A stretch of DNA of 64,000 nucleotides from NCBI GenBank assembly GCA_001701135.1, contig DAAN01000009.1, forward strand, positions 124,001 to 188,000, written 5' to 3'. Both the position numbers and the translations under genes were made by a program. Source of the stretch: Bacteroidales bacterium H3. Lineage in GTDB: Bacteria; Bacteroidota; Bacteroidia; Bacteroidales; Muribaculaceae. Of this stretch, positions 27,378 to 36,612 are shown in pieces; within the stretch, counting starts at the first letter, position 1, and each line of letters opens with the position of its first letter. The notes beneath the pieces are model-generated. The model searched no databases. It was not told the DNA's origin and saw only the letters and a program-made list of their open reading frames with translations.

Positions 27378-28205
27378 ATGCTCACATTTCCCGATGCCAA
27401 AATCAATTTAGGCCTTAACGTGGTGTCGCGCCGACCCGACGGCTACCATAATATAGTCACGGTGATGATGCCAATACCTTCGCACGACATTCTCGAAGTG
27501 GTGCCGTCGGCGTCAGGCGCCGATTCGCTGCACACCTGCGGCCGCAATGTCGACTGCCCCATGGAGAAAAATCTTGTGTATAAGGCTCTGCTGCAAATGC
27601 GACGCCACGTGGATGTGCCGCCTGTTGACATTTATCTTGACAAGCAGACACCCGACGGAGCAGGATTGGGAGGCGGATCGGCCGATGCCGCATATATGCT
27701 CAGGGCGCTGAACACTTTGTTTGAATTCGGATTTGACGACGCGGCATTGGCGGCAATGGCTTCGGAGATCGGTGCCGACTGTCCTTTTTTCATCTACGAC
27801 CGTCCGATGCTATGCACCGGAACCGGCACCGAAATGCGACCTTTCGATCTTTGTCTGCCCGAAAACCTGTGGCTTGCGGTGGTAAAACCGGAGGTATCGG
27901 TGCCGACGCGCGAGGCCTATGCCATGCTCACCCCGCGCGAGCCGGCAGAACCGCTCACCCGGGTGCTGTCGCTACCCATAGATCAATGGCAGGGACGACT
28001 GGTCAACGATTTCGAACCGGGAATTATCAGCCGTAACCCCGTGGTCGGACAGATCAAGCAGCATCTGCTTGATGCGGGAGCAATCTATGCCTCGATGTCG
28101 GGAAGCGGCTCGGCCGTATTCGGCTTCTTCACCGGTGAAATCGACCCGAGGAAGATTAAACCCTCAGGCGTGGATGGTTGTTATATCTTTAGCAAAATTA
28201 ACTGA
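27378..28205 (+). CDS. ispE: 4-diphosphocytidyl-2-C-methyl-D-erythritol kinase
   Basis: 275 residues, a GHMP kinase of the non-mevalonate isoprenoid pathway. The start FPDAKINLGLNVVSRRPDGY and the ATP-binding loop TPDGAGLGGGSADAA (near residue 95) are diagnostic; the C-terminus has YASMSGSGSAVFGFF. It phosphorylates CDP-methylerythritol in the cytosol. Its own promoter precedes it and no other isoprenoid gene adjoins. Confidence 0.95.
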   Translation: MLTFPDAKINLGLNVVSRRPDGYHNIVTVMMPIPSHDILEVVPSASGADSLHTCGRNVDCPMEKNLVYKALLQMRRHVDVPPVDIYLDKQTPDGAGLGGGSADAAYMLRALNTLFEFGFDDAALAAMASEIGADCPFFIYDRPMLCTGTGTEMRPFDLCLPENLWLAVVKPEVSVPTREAYAMLTPREPAEPLTRVLSLPIDQWQGRLVNDFEPGIISRNPVVGQIKQHLLDAGAIYASMSGSGSAVFGFFTGEIDPRKIKPSGVDGCYIFSKIN

Positions 28206-28292
28206 ACGGCAATGCCGTCGGGTCAAACCGACAAGTTTGGCAAAGTTTTTGCTGTAGATATTCAACAACCCGAAATAAACCATATATAAGAT

Positions 28293-28922
28293 ATGACTCA
28301 TAAAAATCATGGTCGCAACGACCAACAGCATAACGCCCCCTACGGGGAGGCTGCCGACCGTAATTCAATCAACATCGAAGATGAAGGCGCCGATGTGATG
28401 GATGTGGCTCCTGAAGAAGATTCCGCAACCGCCGAAGTGAATGCGGAGGAGGCCGATATTGACAGCCTCAGAAATCTCATCGCTCAGAAGGATGAAGAGA
28501 TTGCCCAGGAGAAAAAGGAATATATGTTCCTTATGGCTGAATTCGACAATTTCCGCAAGCGCACCCTGCGCGAACGCACCGAACTGATCAAAAACGCCTC
28601 TGAAAAGGTGCTCAACGGCCTGCTCCCCATCGTGGATGATTTCGAGCGTGGTCTCGATGCCATCAAGGATGCCACCGACGCCGATGCCGTGAAAGAAGGC
28701 ATGAAGCTTATATATCACAAACTGGTGAAATATCTTGCCGACAATGGCGTGAAAGCCATGGAATCGACCGGTGCCGATTTCGATGCCGAACTCCATGAGG
28801 CTGTAGCCATGGTGCCGGCCGATGCCGAAACAGCAGCCGGCAAAGTCAAAGACACCGTGCAGAAAGGTTACACCCTTAACGACAAGGTGCTCCGTCACGC
28901 CAAGGTTGTGGTGGCACAGTAA
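28293..28922 (+). CDS. grpE: GrpE nucleotide exchange factor
   Basis: 209 residues. An acidic, low-complexity N-terminus of about 65 residues precedes a long coiled coil (DEEIAQEKKEYMFLMAEFDN) and the GrpE beta domain (VPADAETAAGKVKDTVQKGY, ending DKVLRHAKVVVAQ). It releases ADP from DnaK. dnaJ follows 40 bp downstream, the classic chaperone pair; dnaK is not in the window. No CIRCE element or consensus -7 box is obvious upstream. Confidence 0.95.
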   Translation: MTHKNHGRNDQQHNAPYGEAADRNSINIEDEGADVMDVAPEEDSATAEVNAEEADIDSLRNLIAQKDEEIAQEKKEYMFLMAEFDNFRKRTLRERTELIKNASEKVLNGLLPIVDDFERGLDAIKDATDADAVKEGMKLIYHKLVKYLADNGVKAMESTGADFDAELHEAVAMVPADAETAAGKVKDTVQKGYTLNDKVLRHAKVVVAQ

Positions 28923-28962
28923 TTTTCACAAAGCAGTTAATTATTGACATAATCATCGCGCG

Positions 28963-30150
28963 ATGGACAATAAACGAGACTATTACGAGGTGCTTGGCGT
29001 GAGCAAGACCGCCACACCCGAAGAAATAAAGAAGGCCTACAGAAAGCTGGCCATCAAATATCACCCCGACAAGAATCCTGGCGACAAAGCCGCCGAAGAA
29101 AAATTCAAAGAGGCTGCCGAAGCATATGAAGTGCTCTCCAATGAGGAGAAACGTCAGAAATATGACCAGTTCGGCCATTCCATGGGTCCGCAGGGATTCG
29201 AAGGTTTCGGCGGCGGTGGCGGCTTCTACAGCAGCGGCATGTCGATGGAGGATATATTTTCCCAGTTCGGCGACATATTCGGCGGTCACTTCGAGTTTGG
29301 CGGCGGCGGATTCGGCGGCGCAACCGGCGGTCGTGCACGCTCGCGCCGTCAAAAACCACAGCGACGCGGTTCCGATCTGCGCATAAAGGTAAAACTCACT
29401 CTCGAGGAGATTTCCAAAGGTGTCTCCAAGACGCTCAAGATACCCACTTATGTCAAGTGCGAGCACTGCAACGGCACCGGCGCCAAGGATGGCACGGCGT
29501 TCAACACCTGCCCCACTTGCCACGGTACCGGCACTGTGAGCCAGGTGGTTCAGGGTCTGTTCGGTCCGCAGGAGGCTGTCGGCATCTGTCCCCAGTGCGA
29601 AGGTGAAGGCAAAGTCATCAGCGAAGTCTGCCATTACTGTCAGGGCGAAGGTATCGTGCGCAAAGAGAACCTCGTGTCGTTCGACATTCCCGCAGGCGTA
29701 TCCGAAGGGATGACCCTCACCGTCAAAGGCAAAGGCAATGCCCCGCGCCGCGGCGGTGTCAACGGCGACCTGCTTGTGGTGATCGAGGAGATAAAGCATC
29801 CCGAACTGATTCGCGACGGCAACGACGTTATCTACAACCTCATGCTCGATGTGACTACCGCAGCGTTAGGCGGCTCGGTCGAAGTGCCTACAATCACCGG
29901 ACGGGCACGTCTCAACATCCCTGCCGGCACCCAGCCGGGCAAAGTGCTGCGTCTGCGTGGCAAAGGACTCCCCTCCCCGCAATCGTCGGAGCATGGCGAC
30001 GAGCTGATCAATGTGATGGTCTACATCCCCGAAAAACTCAACGACAAGGAGCGCGAGGCGTTCGAGTCGCTGCGCGACCAGCCCGATATCAAGCCTGACC
30101 ACACCACTGTCAACCGCCTCTTCTCAAAACTCAAACATATCTTCCAGTAA
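28963..30150 (+). CDS. dnaJ: Chaperone DnaJ
   Basis: 395 residues. J domain at residues 5-70 with the HPD motif ([10 protein letters not shown]), a Gly/Phe-rich linker (about 77-135), four CxxCxGxG zinc repeats ([32 protein letters not shown]) and the two C-terminal substrate-binding barrels. It delivers clients to DnaK and stimulates ATP hydrolysis. Cotranscribed with grpE. The G/F linker is interrupted by a basic [10 protein letters not shown] stretch. Confidence 0.96.
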   Translation: MDNKRDYYEVLGVSKTATPEEIKKAYRKLAIKYHPDKNPGDKAAEEKFKEAAEAYEVLSNEEKRQKYDQFGHSMGPQGFEGFGGGGGFYSSGMSMEDIFSQFGDIFGGHFEFGGGGFGGATGGRARSRRQKPQRRGSDLRIKVKLTLEEISKGVSKTLKIPTYVKCEHCNGTGAKDGTAFNTCPTCHGTGTVSQVVQGLFGPQEAVGICPQCEGEGKVISEVCHYCQGEGIVRKENLVSFDIPAGVSEGMTLTVKGKGNAPRRGGVNGDLLVVIEEIKHPELIRDGNDVIYNLMLDVTTAALGGSVEVPTITGRARLNIPAGTQPGKVLRLRGKGLPSPQSSEHGDELINVMVYIPEKLNDKEREAFESLRDQPDIKPDHTTVNRLFSKLKHIFQ

Positions 30151-30181
30151 GCAACCGGTCGATAAGTTTTTCAGGAGGAAG

Positions 30182-31153
30182 ATGGAAGACAGGATGCAGA
30201 CAACGGCAACGCCCAAAGTCAGCGTGATAGTTCCGGCATACAATGCCGCGGAATATCTTGCCGAGTGTCTGCAATCCATAGCGGACCAGACCATGGGTGA
30301 TTTCGAGGCGATAGTGGTCGACGATGCATCCACCGATTCCACGCCCGAAATCATCAGGCGCTTTGCCGCGGATGATTCGCGTTTCCAACTTCTTTCCGTA
30401 AGTCACGGAGGGGTGTCTCGGGCGCGAAACTCCGGTATGGATGCCGCCCGGGGAGAATATATCTGTTTTGTCGATGCCGACGACCGTTGCCTCCCCACAA
30501 TGTTTGAGCGGATGCTTGACACTCTCACTGTCAACGAGGCACAGATATGCGTATGCGATTTCATCAAAGACACCCGATTTGACACTGCCGCCGCTTCAAA
30601 GCCGGCTAAATCAGAGGTCTTCGATTATGACGGTGCGATGAAAGCCGCGTTATATCAAAAACGCATCCTGAACAATGCCTGGGGAGTGCTTTTCACGCGG
30701 GAAACGGTAAGTGACAAACGATTTCGCAACGGCATCCGGTTTGAGGATCTCGATGCGTTCTACCGATTTTTCGAAGGAGCTGACCGCATAGTCTATCTTC
30801 CCGAAAAACTCTACTTCTACCGCCAGCATCCCTCCAGTTTCCTGCATCGTCACACCTCCGAACGGCTGGATGTACTCGATGTCACCGACCGTCTGGCCGA
30901 ATATATGACGCGCCATTATCCCTCTTTGGAGCGTGCAGCAGCCGACCGGCGGTTCAGCGCACACTTCAACATACTCATGCTTCTGCTAGCCGGTCATATC
31001 AACGACCCCGCCTCAGAACGCCGTTGCATCGAAGTAATCCGCTCGCTGCGCATGGCCGAACTGACCGACCCTAATGTGCGCCTTAAAAACAAATGCGGAG
31101 CGCTTGCTTCCTATCTTGGACGACCGTTTCTCCGCATACTCGCAAGTATATAA
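30182..31153 (+). CDS. Family 2 glycosyltransferase
   Basis: 323 residues with the GT-A start VSVIVPAYNAAEYLAECLQS, DDASTDST, VSRARNSGMDAARGEYICF and the DXD-type VDADD (metal and nucleotide sugar). A helical C-terminal part follows; no transmembrane segments are visible. An unusually strong AGGAGG Shine-Dalgarno (30173-30178) stands three bases before the ATG, rare in this phylum. It follows dnaJ by 31 bp and ends at a bidirectional terminator. Donor and acceptor cannot be deduced; a capsule or O-antigen role is possible. Confidence 0.9.
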   Translation: MEDRMQTTATPKVSVIVPAYNAAEYLAECLQSIADQTMGDFEAIVVDDASTDSTPEIIRRFAADDSRFQLLSVSHGGVSRARNSGMDAARGEYICFVDADDRCLPTMFERMLDTLTVNEAQICVCDFIKDTRFDTAAASKPAKSEVFDYDGAMKAALYQKRILNNAWGVLFTRETVSDKRFRNGIRFEDLDAFYRFFEGADRIVYLPEKLYFYRQHPSSFLHRHTSERLDVLDVTDRLAEYMTRHYPSLERAAADRRFSAHFNILMLLLAGHINDPASERRCIEVIRSLRMAELTDPNVRLKNKCGALASYLGRPFLRILASI

Positions 31154-31157
31154 ATAT

Positions 31158-31186
31158 AAAAAGGCGCTCATCGCGAGCGCCTTTTT
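31158..31186. terminator. Bidirectional terminator after the GT2 gene
   Basis: AAAAAGGCGCTC (31158-31169) pairs perfectly with GAGCGCCTTTTT (31175-31186) around a 5-nt loop, with T-tracts in both directions. Confidence 0.9.
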
Positions 31187-31453
31187 ATTGGTTTCCAATA
31201 GGTACAATTTCTAAGGTAAAAAAGATTGTTTTAGGTTTGTGATGCAAATGTCGGCCATTTTTCGGGAGTGGCAAAATTATTTTATATGTTGTTTGGCATA
31301 CTTTTTAAGCCACTTTAGCAACTCTGTCTCCATTCTGGCATCTAACAAACTATCTTTCAGCAGATTTCCACGCGCACATTATATCACTCCGGTGTGTGTT
31401 AATAAACGTTAACAAGTCGATTTGGTCGGTTTATTATACTTTTTCAGAAATTT
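31187..31453. other. AT-rich intergenic region with a possible peptide ORF
   Basis: About 270 bp between the GT2 terminator and the lpxH stop. It is AT-rich compared with its neighbours and has no long ORF. On the minus strand, 31277-31333 is an 18-codon ORF (METELLKWLKKYAKQHIK) with an amphipathic Leu/Lys pattern, open for a further 15 codons upstream. An inverted repeat GTTAA-N6-TTAAC lies just before it near 31399-31414. It may be a gene remnant or chance. Confidence 0.35.
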
Positions 31454-32242
31454 TTAGTGCCCGGTCACAGACGTTGGCACCTCAATGGCGGCATCGCTGT
31501 AGGTATTCAGAGCGAAAGTTTCACCGTCGAAAACGCCATACGTGAAATGACTGATCCAGTCACCTAAAATGATTACCTGCGAACGGGAACCCGGCAACTG
31601 ATAGTCGAGCAGAACATGACGGTGACCATATACAAAATAATCAATTCCCGGATCGACATCGCGCAGATATTCCTCGCTGAAAGCAACAAGAGGGTCGTCG
31701 ATCAAAGGTTGCTTCAGGTCGGGCTGTGCGCTCCCGTTGCGCCGCGACGAACATGACCAGCTGTGGGCAAATCCCACAGTCCAGCGGGGATGGATTCCTG
31801 AATAGAGTTTCTGGCAGAACTTATTGCGGAAAAGCGAACGGAGAAAGCGGAACGATGGTTTGACTTTCCCGACACCGTCGCCATGATTAAGGAAAAAACG
31901 TTTTCCGAGAATGTCACGTACAGCGTAGCCGTCGACAACCTCGATACCGATTTCATCACGCAGATAGTCGAACAGCCATATATCATGATTGCCGGTAAAC
32001 CAGTGGATCTTCACACCACGGTCGGCCAGACGGGCCAGAGCGCCGAAAAAACGCACATATCCACGAGGCACCACATAGCGGTATTCAAACCAATAGTCGA
32101 GCACGTCGCCAAGCATATACAGCTCGTCGGCATCGGAGATTATCGACTCAAGAAAGCTCACCACAAGTCGTTCATGCGCATGCCGGTCAGGGAAATATGA
32201 AGCGCCCAGATGCATGTCGGATATGAAATATACTCTGCCCAT
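31454..32242 (-). CDS. lpxH: UDP-2,3-diacylglucosamine diphosphatase
   Basis: 262 residues, calcineurin-like metallophosphoesterase. Metal motifs in order: ISDMHLG (Asp9, His11), LGDVLDYWFEY, FTGNHDIW, LNHGDG and YGHRH. This pattern is that of LpxH, which hydrolyses UDP-2,3-diacylglucosamine to lipid X at the inner membrane during lipid A synthesis. It follows the SufT-like gene by 44 bp on the same strand and is probably cotranscribed. No lipobox or signal peptide. Confidence 0.92.
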   Translation of the reverse strand: MGRVYFISDMHLGASYFPDRHAHERLVVSFLESIISDADELYMLGDVLDYWFEYRYVVPRGYVRFFGALARLADRGVKIHWFTGNHDIWLFDYLRDEIGIEVVDGYAVRDILGKRFFLNHGDGVGKVKPSFRFLRSLFRNKFCQKLYSGIHPRWTVGFAHSWSCSSRRNGSAQPDLKQPLIDDPLVAFSEEYLRDVDPGIDYFVYGHRHVLLDYQLPGSRSQVIILGDWISHFTYGVFDGETFALNTYSDAAIEVPTSVTGH

Positions 32243-32286
32243 TACTGTATGGTCGATTACTTTTCGGAGAGTTGTATCTTAAAAAA

Positions 32287-32625
32287 TTACAGGCGCCCAA
32301 GCTCAAGCTTCGCTTCCTCGCTCATCATGTCTTCGTTCCATTCCGGTTCGAACACCACATTGATGTTGACCGAGTTCAGGCCTTCGATCGACTCAAGTTT
32401 GAGCCGGGCATCCTCTACAATGAAATCGGCCATAGGGCACGATGGGGCCGTCATGGTCATGTCGACATCGAGATTGGCGTAATCATCAATTTCTATTCTG
32501 TAGACCAGCCCGAGACTGTAAATGTCAACCGGAATTTCGGGATCATAGACGGTTCGAAGCATCTCCACAACCTTCTCCTCCAGCCTGAGCCTGGTTTCGG
32601 CATCAATTTTCTCCATATTATGCAT
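32287..32625 (-). CDS. SufT/MIP18-like iron-sulfur assembly protein (DUF59)
   Basis: 112 residues (109 if started at the ATG at 32616). The DUF59 core is clear: VVEMLRTVYDPEIPVDIYSLGLVY, then MTMTAPSCPMADFI with the conserved cysteine and VVFEPEWNEDMMSEEA. Family members help mature Fe-S proteins, apt in a genome region rich in cluster enzymes (fumarase, PFOR, polyferredoxin), though that link is inference. It precedes lpxH in one operon. Its promoter overlaps the divergent ABC-F promoter. Confidence 0.9.
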   Translation of the reverse strand: MHNMEKIDAETRLRLEEKVVEMLRTVYDPEIPVDIYSLGLVYRIEIDDYANLDVDMTMTAPSCPMADFIVEDARLKLESIEGLNSVNINVVFEPEWNEDMMSEEAKLELGRL

Positions 32626-32647
32626 TTGTTTTCTTTTGGGAAACGTA

Positions 32648-32679
32648 CAAAATTAAGCAAAGTTTCCTTTTCAGCCAAA
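32648..32679 (-). promoter_or_regulatory. Promoter of sufT-lpxH (overlaps the divergent ABC-F promoter)
   Basis: On the minus strand, TTTG (32679-32676), a 20-bp spacer and TAATTTTG (32655-32648) match the consensus; the leader would be about 18 nt. Confidence 0.65.
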
Positions 32680-32694
32680 TTTTGAGTATTTTTG
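32663..32694 (+). promoter_or_regulatory. Leaderless-type promoter of the ABC-F gene
   Basis: TTTC (32663-32666), a 20-bp spacer and TATTTTTG (32687-32694); only four bases separate the box from the ATG at 32699. The order TTTGCGCCATG mirrors TTTGCGGCATG before the LptF/G permease. Confidence 0.6.
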
Positions 32695-32698
32695 CGCC

Positions 32699-34480
32699 AT
32701 GATAAGCTATCTGCAGATCGAGAATCTTACAAAAAGCCACGGCGACCGCATGATTTTCGCCGATGTCACTTTCGGCATAAATCAGGGCGACAAAATCGCC
32801 CTCATAGCCAAGAACGGCACAGGGAAAACCACCCTGTTGCGCTGTCTGGCAGGCACCGAGAGCGCCGATTCGGGTAAAATCACACCGCGTTCGGGTCTGA
32901 AAACCGGTATTCTGGAACAGACGCCGCAGCTCCCCGACGAAATGACCGTAGAGGATTTTGTCGGCAACGACGACAAACTGCGCCGGTTGCTGACACAGAT
33001 GGAGGTCTTTGTCACTCCGCAACTTATCGGCAATCTATCGGGAGGGCAACGCAAACGGCTCGCTTTGGCCAAAGTAATCGCTTCGGAACCCGACCTGCTG
33101 ATACTCGATGAGCCCACCAACCATCTCGACATACCCACAATTGAATGGCTCGAGAACTATCTGACCCGTTCGAAAGTGACACTGCTGATGGTGACCCACG
33201 ACCGCTACTTTCTCGATCGCGTCTGCGACAAAATCATCGAGATAGACCGCACCAGCCTATACGTCTATGAAGGGAACTATGCCAACTATATGCGCCGCCG
33301 GCGCGAACGCATCGACGGCATGAGCGCCGAACTGGCCAAGGTGAAAAACACCCTTCGGAAAGAACAGGAATGGATGAACCGCCAGCCCCAGGCGCGCGCC
33401 GGGAAAGCGCAATTCCGCATCGATGCATTCCACGACCTGAAAAAGCGGTCGCAGATAGATCTTCGAGAGCGCAATGTGAATCTGTCGGTTAAATCCTCTT
33501 ACATAGGCTCCAAGATTTTCGAAGCCAGCCATGTTTCGAAATCGTTCGGCGACAAATGCGTGCTCCGCGATTTCAACTATATATTCTCCCGCTATGAGAA
33601 AGTCGGCATAGTCGGTCGCAACGGCGCAGGTAAGTCCACATTCATAAAAATGCTTCAAGGGCTTGTGCAACCCGATTCAGGGCATTTCGATGTCGGCGAA
33701 ACGGTGCGTTTCGGTTATTACAGTCAGGAGGGAATCAATTTCGATGAGAACAAACGCGTGATCGACGCGATCACCGACCTTGCAGAGGAAATAGTGGTGA
33801 ACGACGGCGTACACTACTCCCCTATGCAATTCCTGCAGCATTTTCTCTTCACTCCCGTCGATCAGCAGAAATATATTTCAAAACTTTCGGGCGGAGAGCG
33901 CAGCCGGCTGCATCTGGCATCGGTGTTGATGCGGTCGCCAAATTTCCTGATTCTCGACGAACCTACCAACGACCTCGACATCGTCACACTCGGCATCCTT
34001 GAAGAGTATCTTGCCGAGTTCAAAGGTTGTGTCATTGTTATCAGCCACGACCGTTTCTTTCTCGACTCCATCGCCGACCATCTGTTTGTGTTCGAGGGAG
34101 ACGGCGTCGTGAAGGATTTCCCCGGCAATTACACGGAATACCGTCAGTGGCGCGACAACCGCGACCGCGAAGATAAAGAGGCGCGGGCCGCGCAGGCCAA
34201 TGCCGCCGCCAAAGTACCCGCCACAGAAAGCGACGCCCCGCGGGTAAGCCGCGGCGGTCTTGAACGCGCTCCGAAACTTACATTCAAGGAGCGGAAAGAG
34301 TTTGAATCTCTGACAACCGAAATCGACGCCCTCACAGCCGAGAAAGCGGAACTTGAAGCTATCTTCAACTCAGGTGCCGAGATACACGACATAGCCGAAA
34401 AATCGGCGCGATACACCGAGGTCAGCGATCTGCTCGACGAAAAGGAGATGCGCTGGCTCGAGCTTTCCGAAAAGGAGTGA
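32699..34480 (+). CDS. ABC-F family ATPase (Uup-like) with a compact first ATPase domain
   Basis: 593 residues, two ABC domains and no membrane segments. NBD1: Walker A AKNGTGKT (37-44), LSGGQ (114-118), LILDEPTNHLD. The linker is basic, then NBD2: VGRNGAGKST, LSGGERSR, LILDEPTNDLD. A C-terminal coiled coil starts near residue 520 (LTFKERKEFESL), typical of Uup, which acts on ribosomes and has been linked to DNA repair. Walker A to signature in NBD1 spans about 70 residues, some 45 fewer than I expect for this family, implying loss of much of the helical subdomain. Probably leaderless. Confidence 0.92.
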   Translation: MISYLQIENLTKSHGDRMIFADVTFGINQGDKIALIAKNGTGKTTLLRCLAGTESADSGKITPRSGLKTGILEQTPQLPDEMTVEDFVGNDDKLRRLLTQMEVFVTPQLIGNLSGGQRKRLALAKVIASEPDLLILDEPTNHLDIPTIEWLENYLTRSKVTLLMVTHDRYFLDRVCDKIIEIDRTSLYVYEGNYANYMRRRRERIDGMSAELAKVKNTLRKEQEWMNRQPQARAGKAQFRIDAFHDLKKRSQIDLRERNVNLSVKSSYIGSKIFEASHVSKSFGDKCVLRDFNYIFSRYEKVGIVGRNGAGKSTFIKMLQGLVQPDSGHFDVGETVRFGYYSQEGINFDENKRVIDAITDLAEEIVVNDGVHYSPMQFLQHFLFTPVDQQKYISKLSGGERSRLHLASVLMRSPNFLILDEPTNDLDIVTLGILEEYLAEFKGCVIVISHDRFFLDSIADHLFVFEGDGVVKDFPGNYTEYRQWRDNRDREDKEARAAQANAAAKVPATESDAPRVSRGGLERAPKLTFKERKEFESLTTEIDALTAEKAELEAIFNSGAEIHDIAEKSARYTEVSDLLDEKEMRWLELSEKE

Positions 34481-34539
34481 CGGCGGCAAACACTCTCCGC
34501 ATATCCATTGTTCTTACTATACAGTTTCGACATTAATTT

Positions 34540-35463
34540 ATGAGACAGTTTCTTTGTCAGGACAACGGATTCAAGGAGTGCGAGGCGTGGTGTCCTCATT
34601 GTTGGGTAAACATTGAGAATCCCGACATGAACGACATCAATTTTCTTCTCGGCGATCTGCACATGCCCACAGCCTTCATCGAGAGCATCACCGACATCGA
34701 CGAGCGTCCCCACATGGACCGCGAGGGAGACTGGCGACTCACGATTCTGCGGATTCCGGTGCGGCTTAAACAGACCGACGAGATGCCCTACGGCACGGTG
34801 CCAATCAGCATCATCACCAACAACGAAATAATCGTGACCGTTTGCAGCCGGCACACCGAGCTGATTCCCGACTTCATATCCCACACCAATGCTCGTAGCA
34901 TCCTGATCGACACCGAGCCTGATTTCGTGCTGCGGATACTCTATTCATCGGCATTCTGGTATCTGAAATATCTCAGGGAAATCAGCGATGATGTACTACA
35001 CGACGACAAGAGGCTCGAAAGGAGCATCCGCAACGAAGATCTGAAAAACATGATGAAACTGCAGCGCACACTGGTGTTTTTCAATACGTCGCTGCAAGGC
35101 AACAACACCGTGGTAGGTCGCCTGGAGCATGTCTATGGCAACGGCTTCGACGCCGATCTGCTCGAAGATGTGGAGATAGAGCTGAAACAGGCCGACAACA
35201 CCGCCAACATCTACAGCAACATTCTCAGCAGTTCCATGGATTCCTTCTCCTCGATTATCTCCAACAATGTCAACGCCATAATGAAAAAGATGACCGCAGT
35301 GTCGATTGTATTGATGGTTCCCACTTTGATCGCAAGTTTTTACGGCATGAACGTGGAGATCACCTACGGCAATCATCCTTACGTTTTCTGGCTGATATTG
35401 GGAGGATCGCTACTGCTGTCGTCAATTCTTTACGTTGTCCTGAAAAAAATACGCTGGTTCTGA
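34540..35463 (+). CDS. CorA-family divalent cation transporter
   Basis: 307 residues. A large cytoplasmic N-terminal domain and long helices are followed by two C-terminal transmembrane segments, with the pore signature YGMN at residues 268-271 after the first. The family forms pentameric Mg, Co or Zn channels. The usual start is somewhat diverged and contains an unexpected Cys-rich stretch (CQDNGFKECEAWCPHCW). It follows the ABC-F gene by 59 bp; co-transcription is possible. The substrate ion is not determinable. Confidence 0.92.
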   Translation: MRQFLCQDNGFKECEAWCPHCWVNIENPDMNDINFLLGDLHMPTAFIESITDIDERPHMDREGDWRLTILRIPVRLKQTDEMPYGTVPISIITNNEIIVTVCSRHTELIPDFISHTNARSILIDTEPDFVLRILYSSAFWYLKYLREISDDVLHDDKRLERSIRNEDLKNMMKLQRTLVFFNTSLQGNNTVVGRLEHVYGNGFDADLLEDVEIELKQADNTANIYSNILSSSMDSFSSIISNNVNAIMKKMTAVSIVLMVPTLIASFYGMNVEITYGNHPYVFWLILGGSLLLSSILYVVLKKIRWF

Positions 35464-35475
35464 GGCTCCATCGTA

Positions 35476-36447
35476 TCAGTCGCGCATGGCATCGCGGCGG
35501 GTCATGTAATCGCCTAAATACAGGCCGCCGATGATGAGCAACGCTCCCACACAGCCTGTCAGTGTAATGGGATCGTTCTTGCCGAACAGAATGGCGGCGA
35601 TGATCATTGTGCAGATGGGCTGCACATAAAGGTAGTTGTTGGTCTTGACAGCACCGAGATTCCCAAGCACCCAGGTCCATAACAGATAGGCCGCCATGGA
35701 ACATCCAACGCCAAGAAACAGCAGATTGCCAAGCACTTCGGGGCGCAGAAACACCTCGGCAGGCGCAATGGGTTCAGCCGACAGGAACCAGATAGGCAGA
35801 CCTGTGATGATGCCGTAGAAAAATGTCTTGCGCGTAATGAACTGGGTAGAGTAAGTGGCGTTGACCCGTCGGAGCACCAGTGAATAGACGGCCCACGAAA
35901 ATGCGCAGCTGAGAGCCAGAATATCACCTACAGCAATCGACATAGTGTCCGGTCCTCCGTCATCACTCTGCATCATCCCCGACAGTCCATCTTTGAATAT
36001 GATGCATCCCACACCGGCCAGAGCGATAATCGAACTGATATAGGTCCACCGCCCGGGACGTTCATTGCGGTAAAGAGCGCCTATGAGCAGTGTTGTGATC
36101 AGCGGCGAGAGGCTCGAAATCATCGACACGTCGGACACTCGGGTATATTGCACAGCATAGTTCTCGGCGATGAAATAGATCGATGAGCCACACAGTCCGC
36201 AAAGAAAAAACATCATCTCGTCGCGGAGCGAATCGGCCCACAGACGTTTGCAGCTTGAAATGAATACAAGCAGATATGCAATGACAAAACGGTAGATGTA
36301 GAGTTCCACCGGACCGATTCCGGCGCTGATGAGCACTTTGGTCGACACAAACGAGGCACCCCACATGGTAACCACCAGCAGTGCGCCCATATGAAAGATA
36401 ATATTACTTTTGCGTGAGTTATGTGTGAAGGTGTCTTGACGTGGCAT
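35476..36447 (-). CDS. EamA/DMT-superfamily transporter
   Basis: 323 residues with about ten predicted transmembrane helices in two EamA repeats (first with GASFVSTKVLIS, second with LALSCAFSWAVYSLVLRR). Members export amino acids, nucleobases or metabolites; the substrate here is unknown. It converges on the CorA gene with 12 bp between stops. Upstream a TAATTTCG near-consensus -7 box lies at 36482-36489. Confidence 0.9.
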   Translation of the reverse strand: MPRQDTFTHNSRKSNIIFHMGALLVVTMWGASFVSTKVLISAGIGPVELYIYRFVIAYLLVFISSCKRLWADSLRDEMMFFLCGLCGSSIYFIAENYAVQYTRVSDVSMISSLSPLITTLLIGALYRNERPGRWTYISSIIALAGVGCIIFKDGLSGMMQSDDGGPDTMSIAVGDILALSCAFSWAVYSLVLRRVNATYSTQFITRKTFFYGIITGLPIWFLSAEPIAPAEVFLRPEVLGNLLFLGVGCSMAAYLLWTWVLGNLGAVKTNNYLYVQPICTMIIAAILFGKNDPITLTGCVGALLIIGGLYLGDYMTRRDAMRD

Positions 36448-36530
36448 CGGGCTAAGGCTTTTCCATGAAGGAAATCCACTGCGAAATTAGAAAAAAGTTT
36501 CCTTTCCGCAATGAATTTTTCAACATAAAA

Positions 36531-36562
36531 TTTTGGAAGGCCGCATTATTTCACTAATTTTG
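36531..36562 (+). promoter_or_regulatory. Promoter of the DUF3127 gene
   Basis: TTTTG (36531-36535), a 19-bp spacer and TAATTTTG (36555-36562) match the consensus; the leader is about 45 nt. Confidence 0.65.
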
Positions 36563-36612
36563 TGCTACAATATTCAATAGAATAAACTCATTAGTAAGTT
36601 ATAAAAGTCAAC

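Noticed and set aside
31190..31450. Structured ncRNA in the AT-rich gap
   Set aside because: Apart from one short inverted repeat, no extended stem or known riboswitch pattern was seen.
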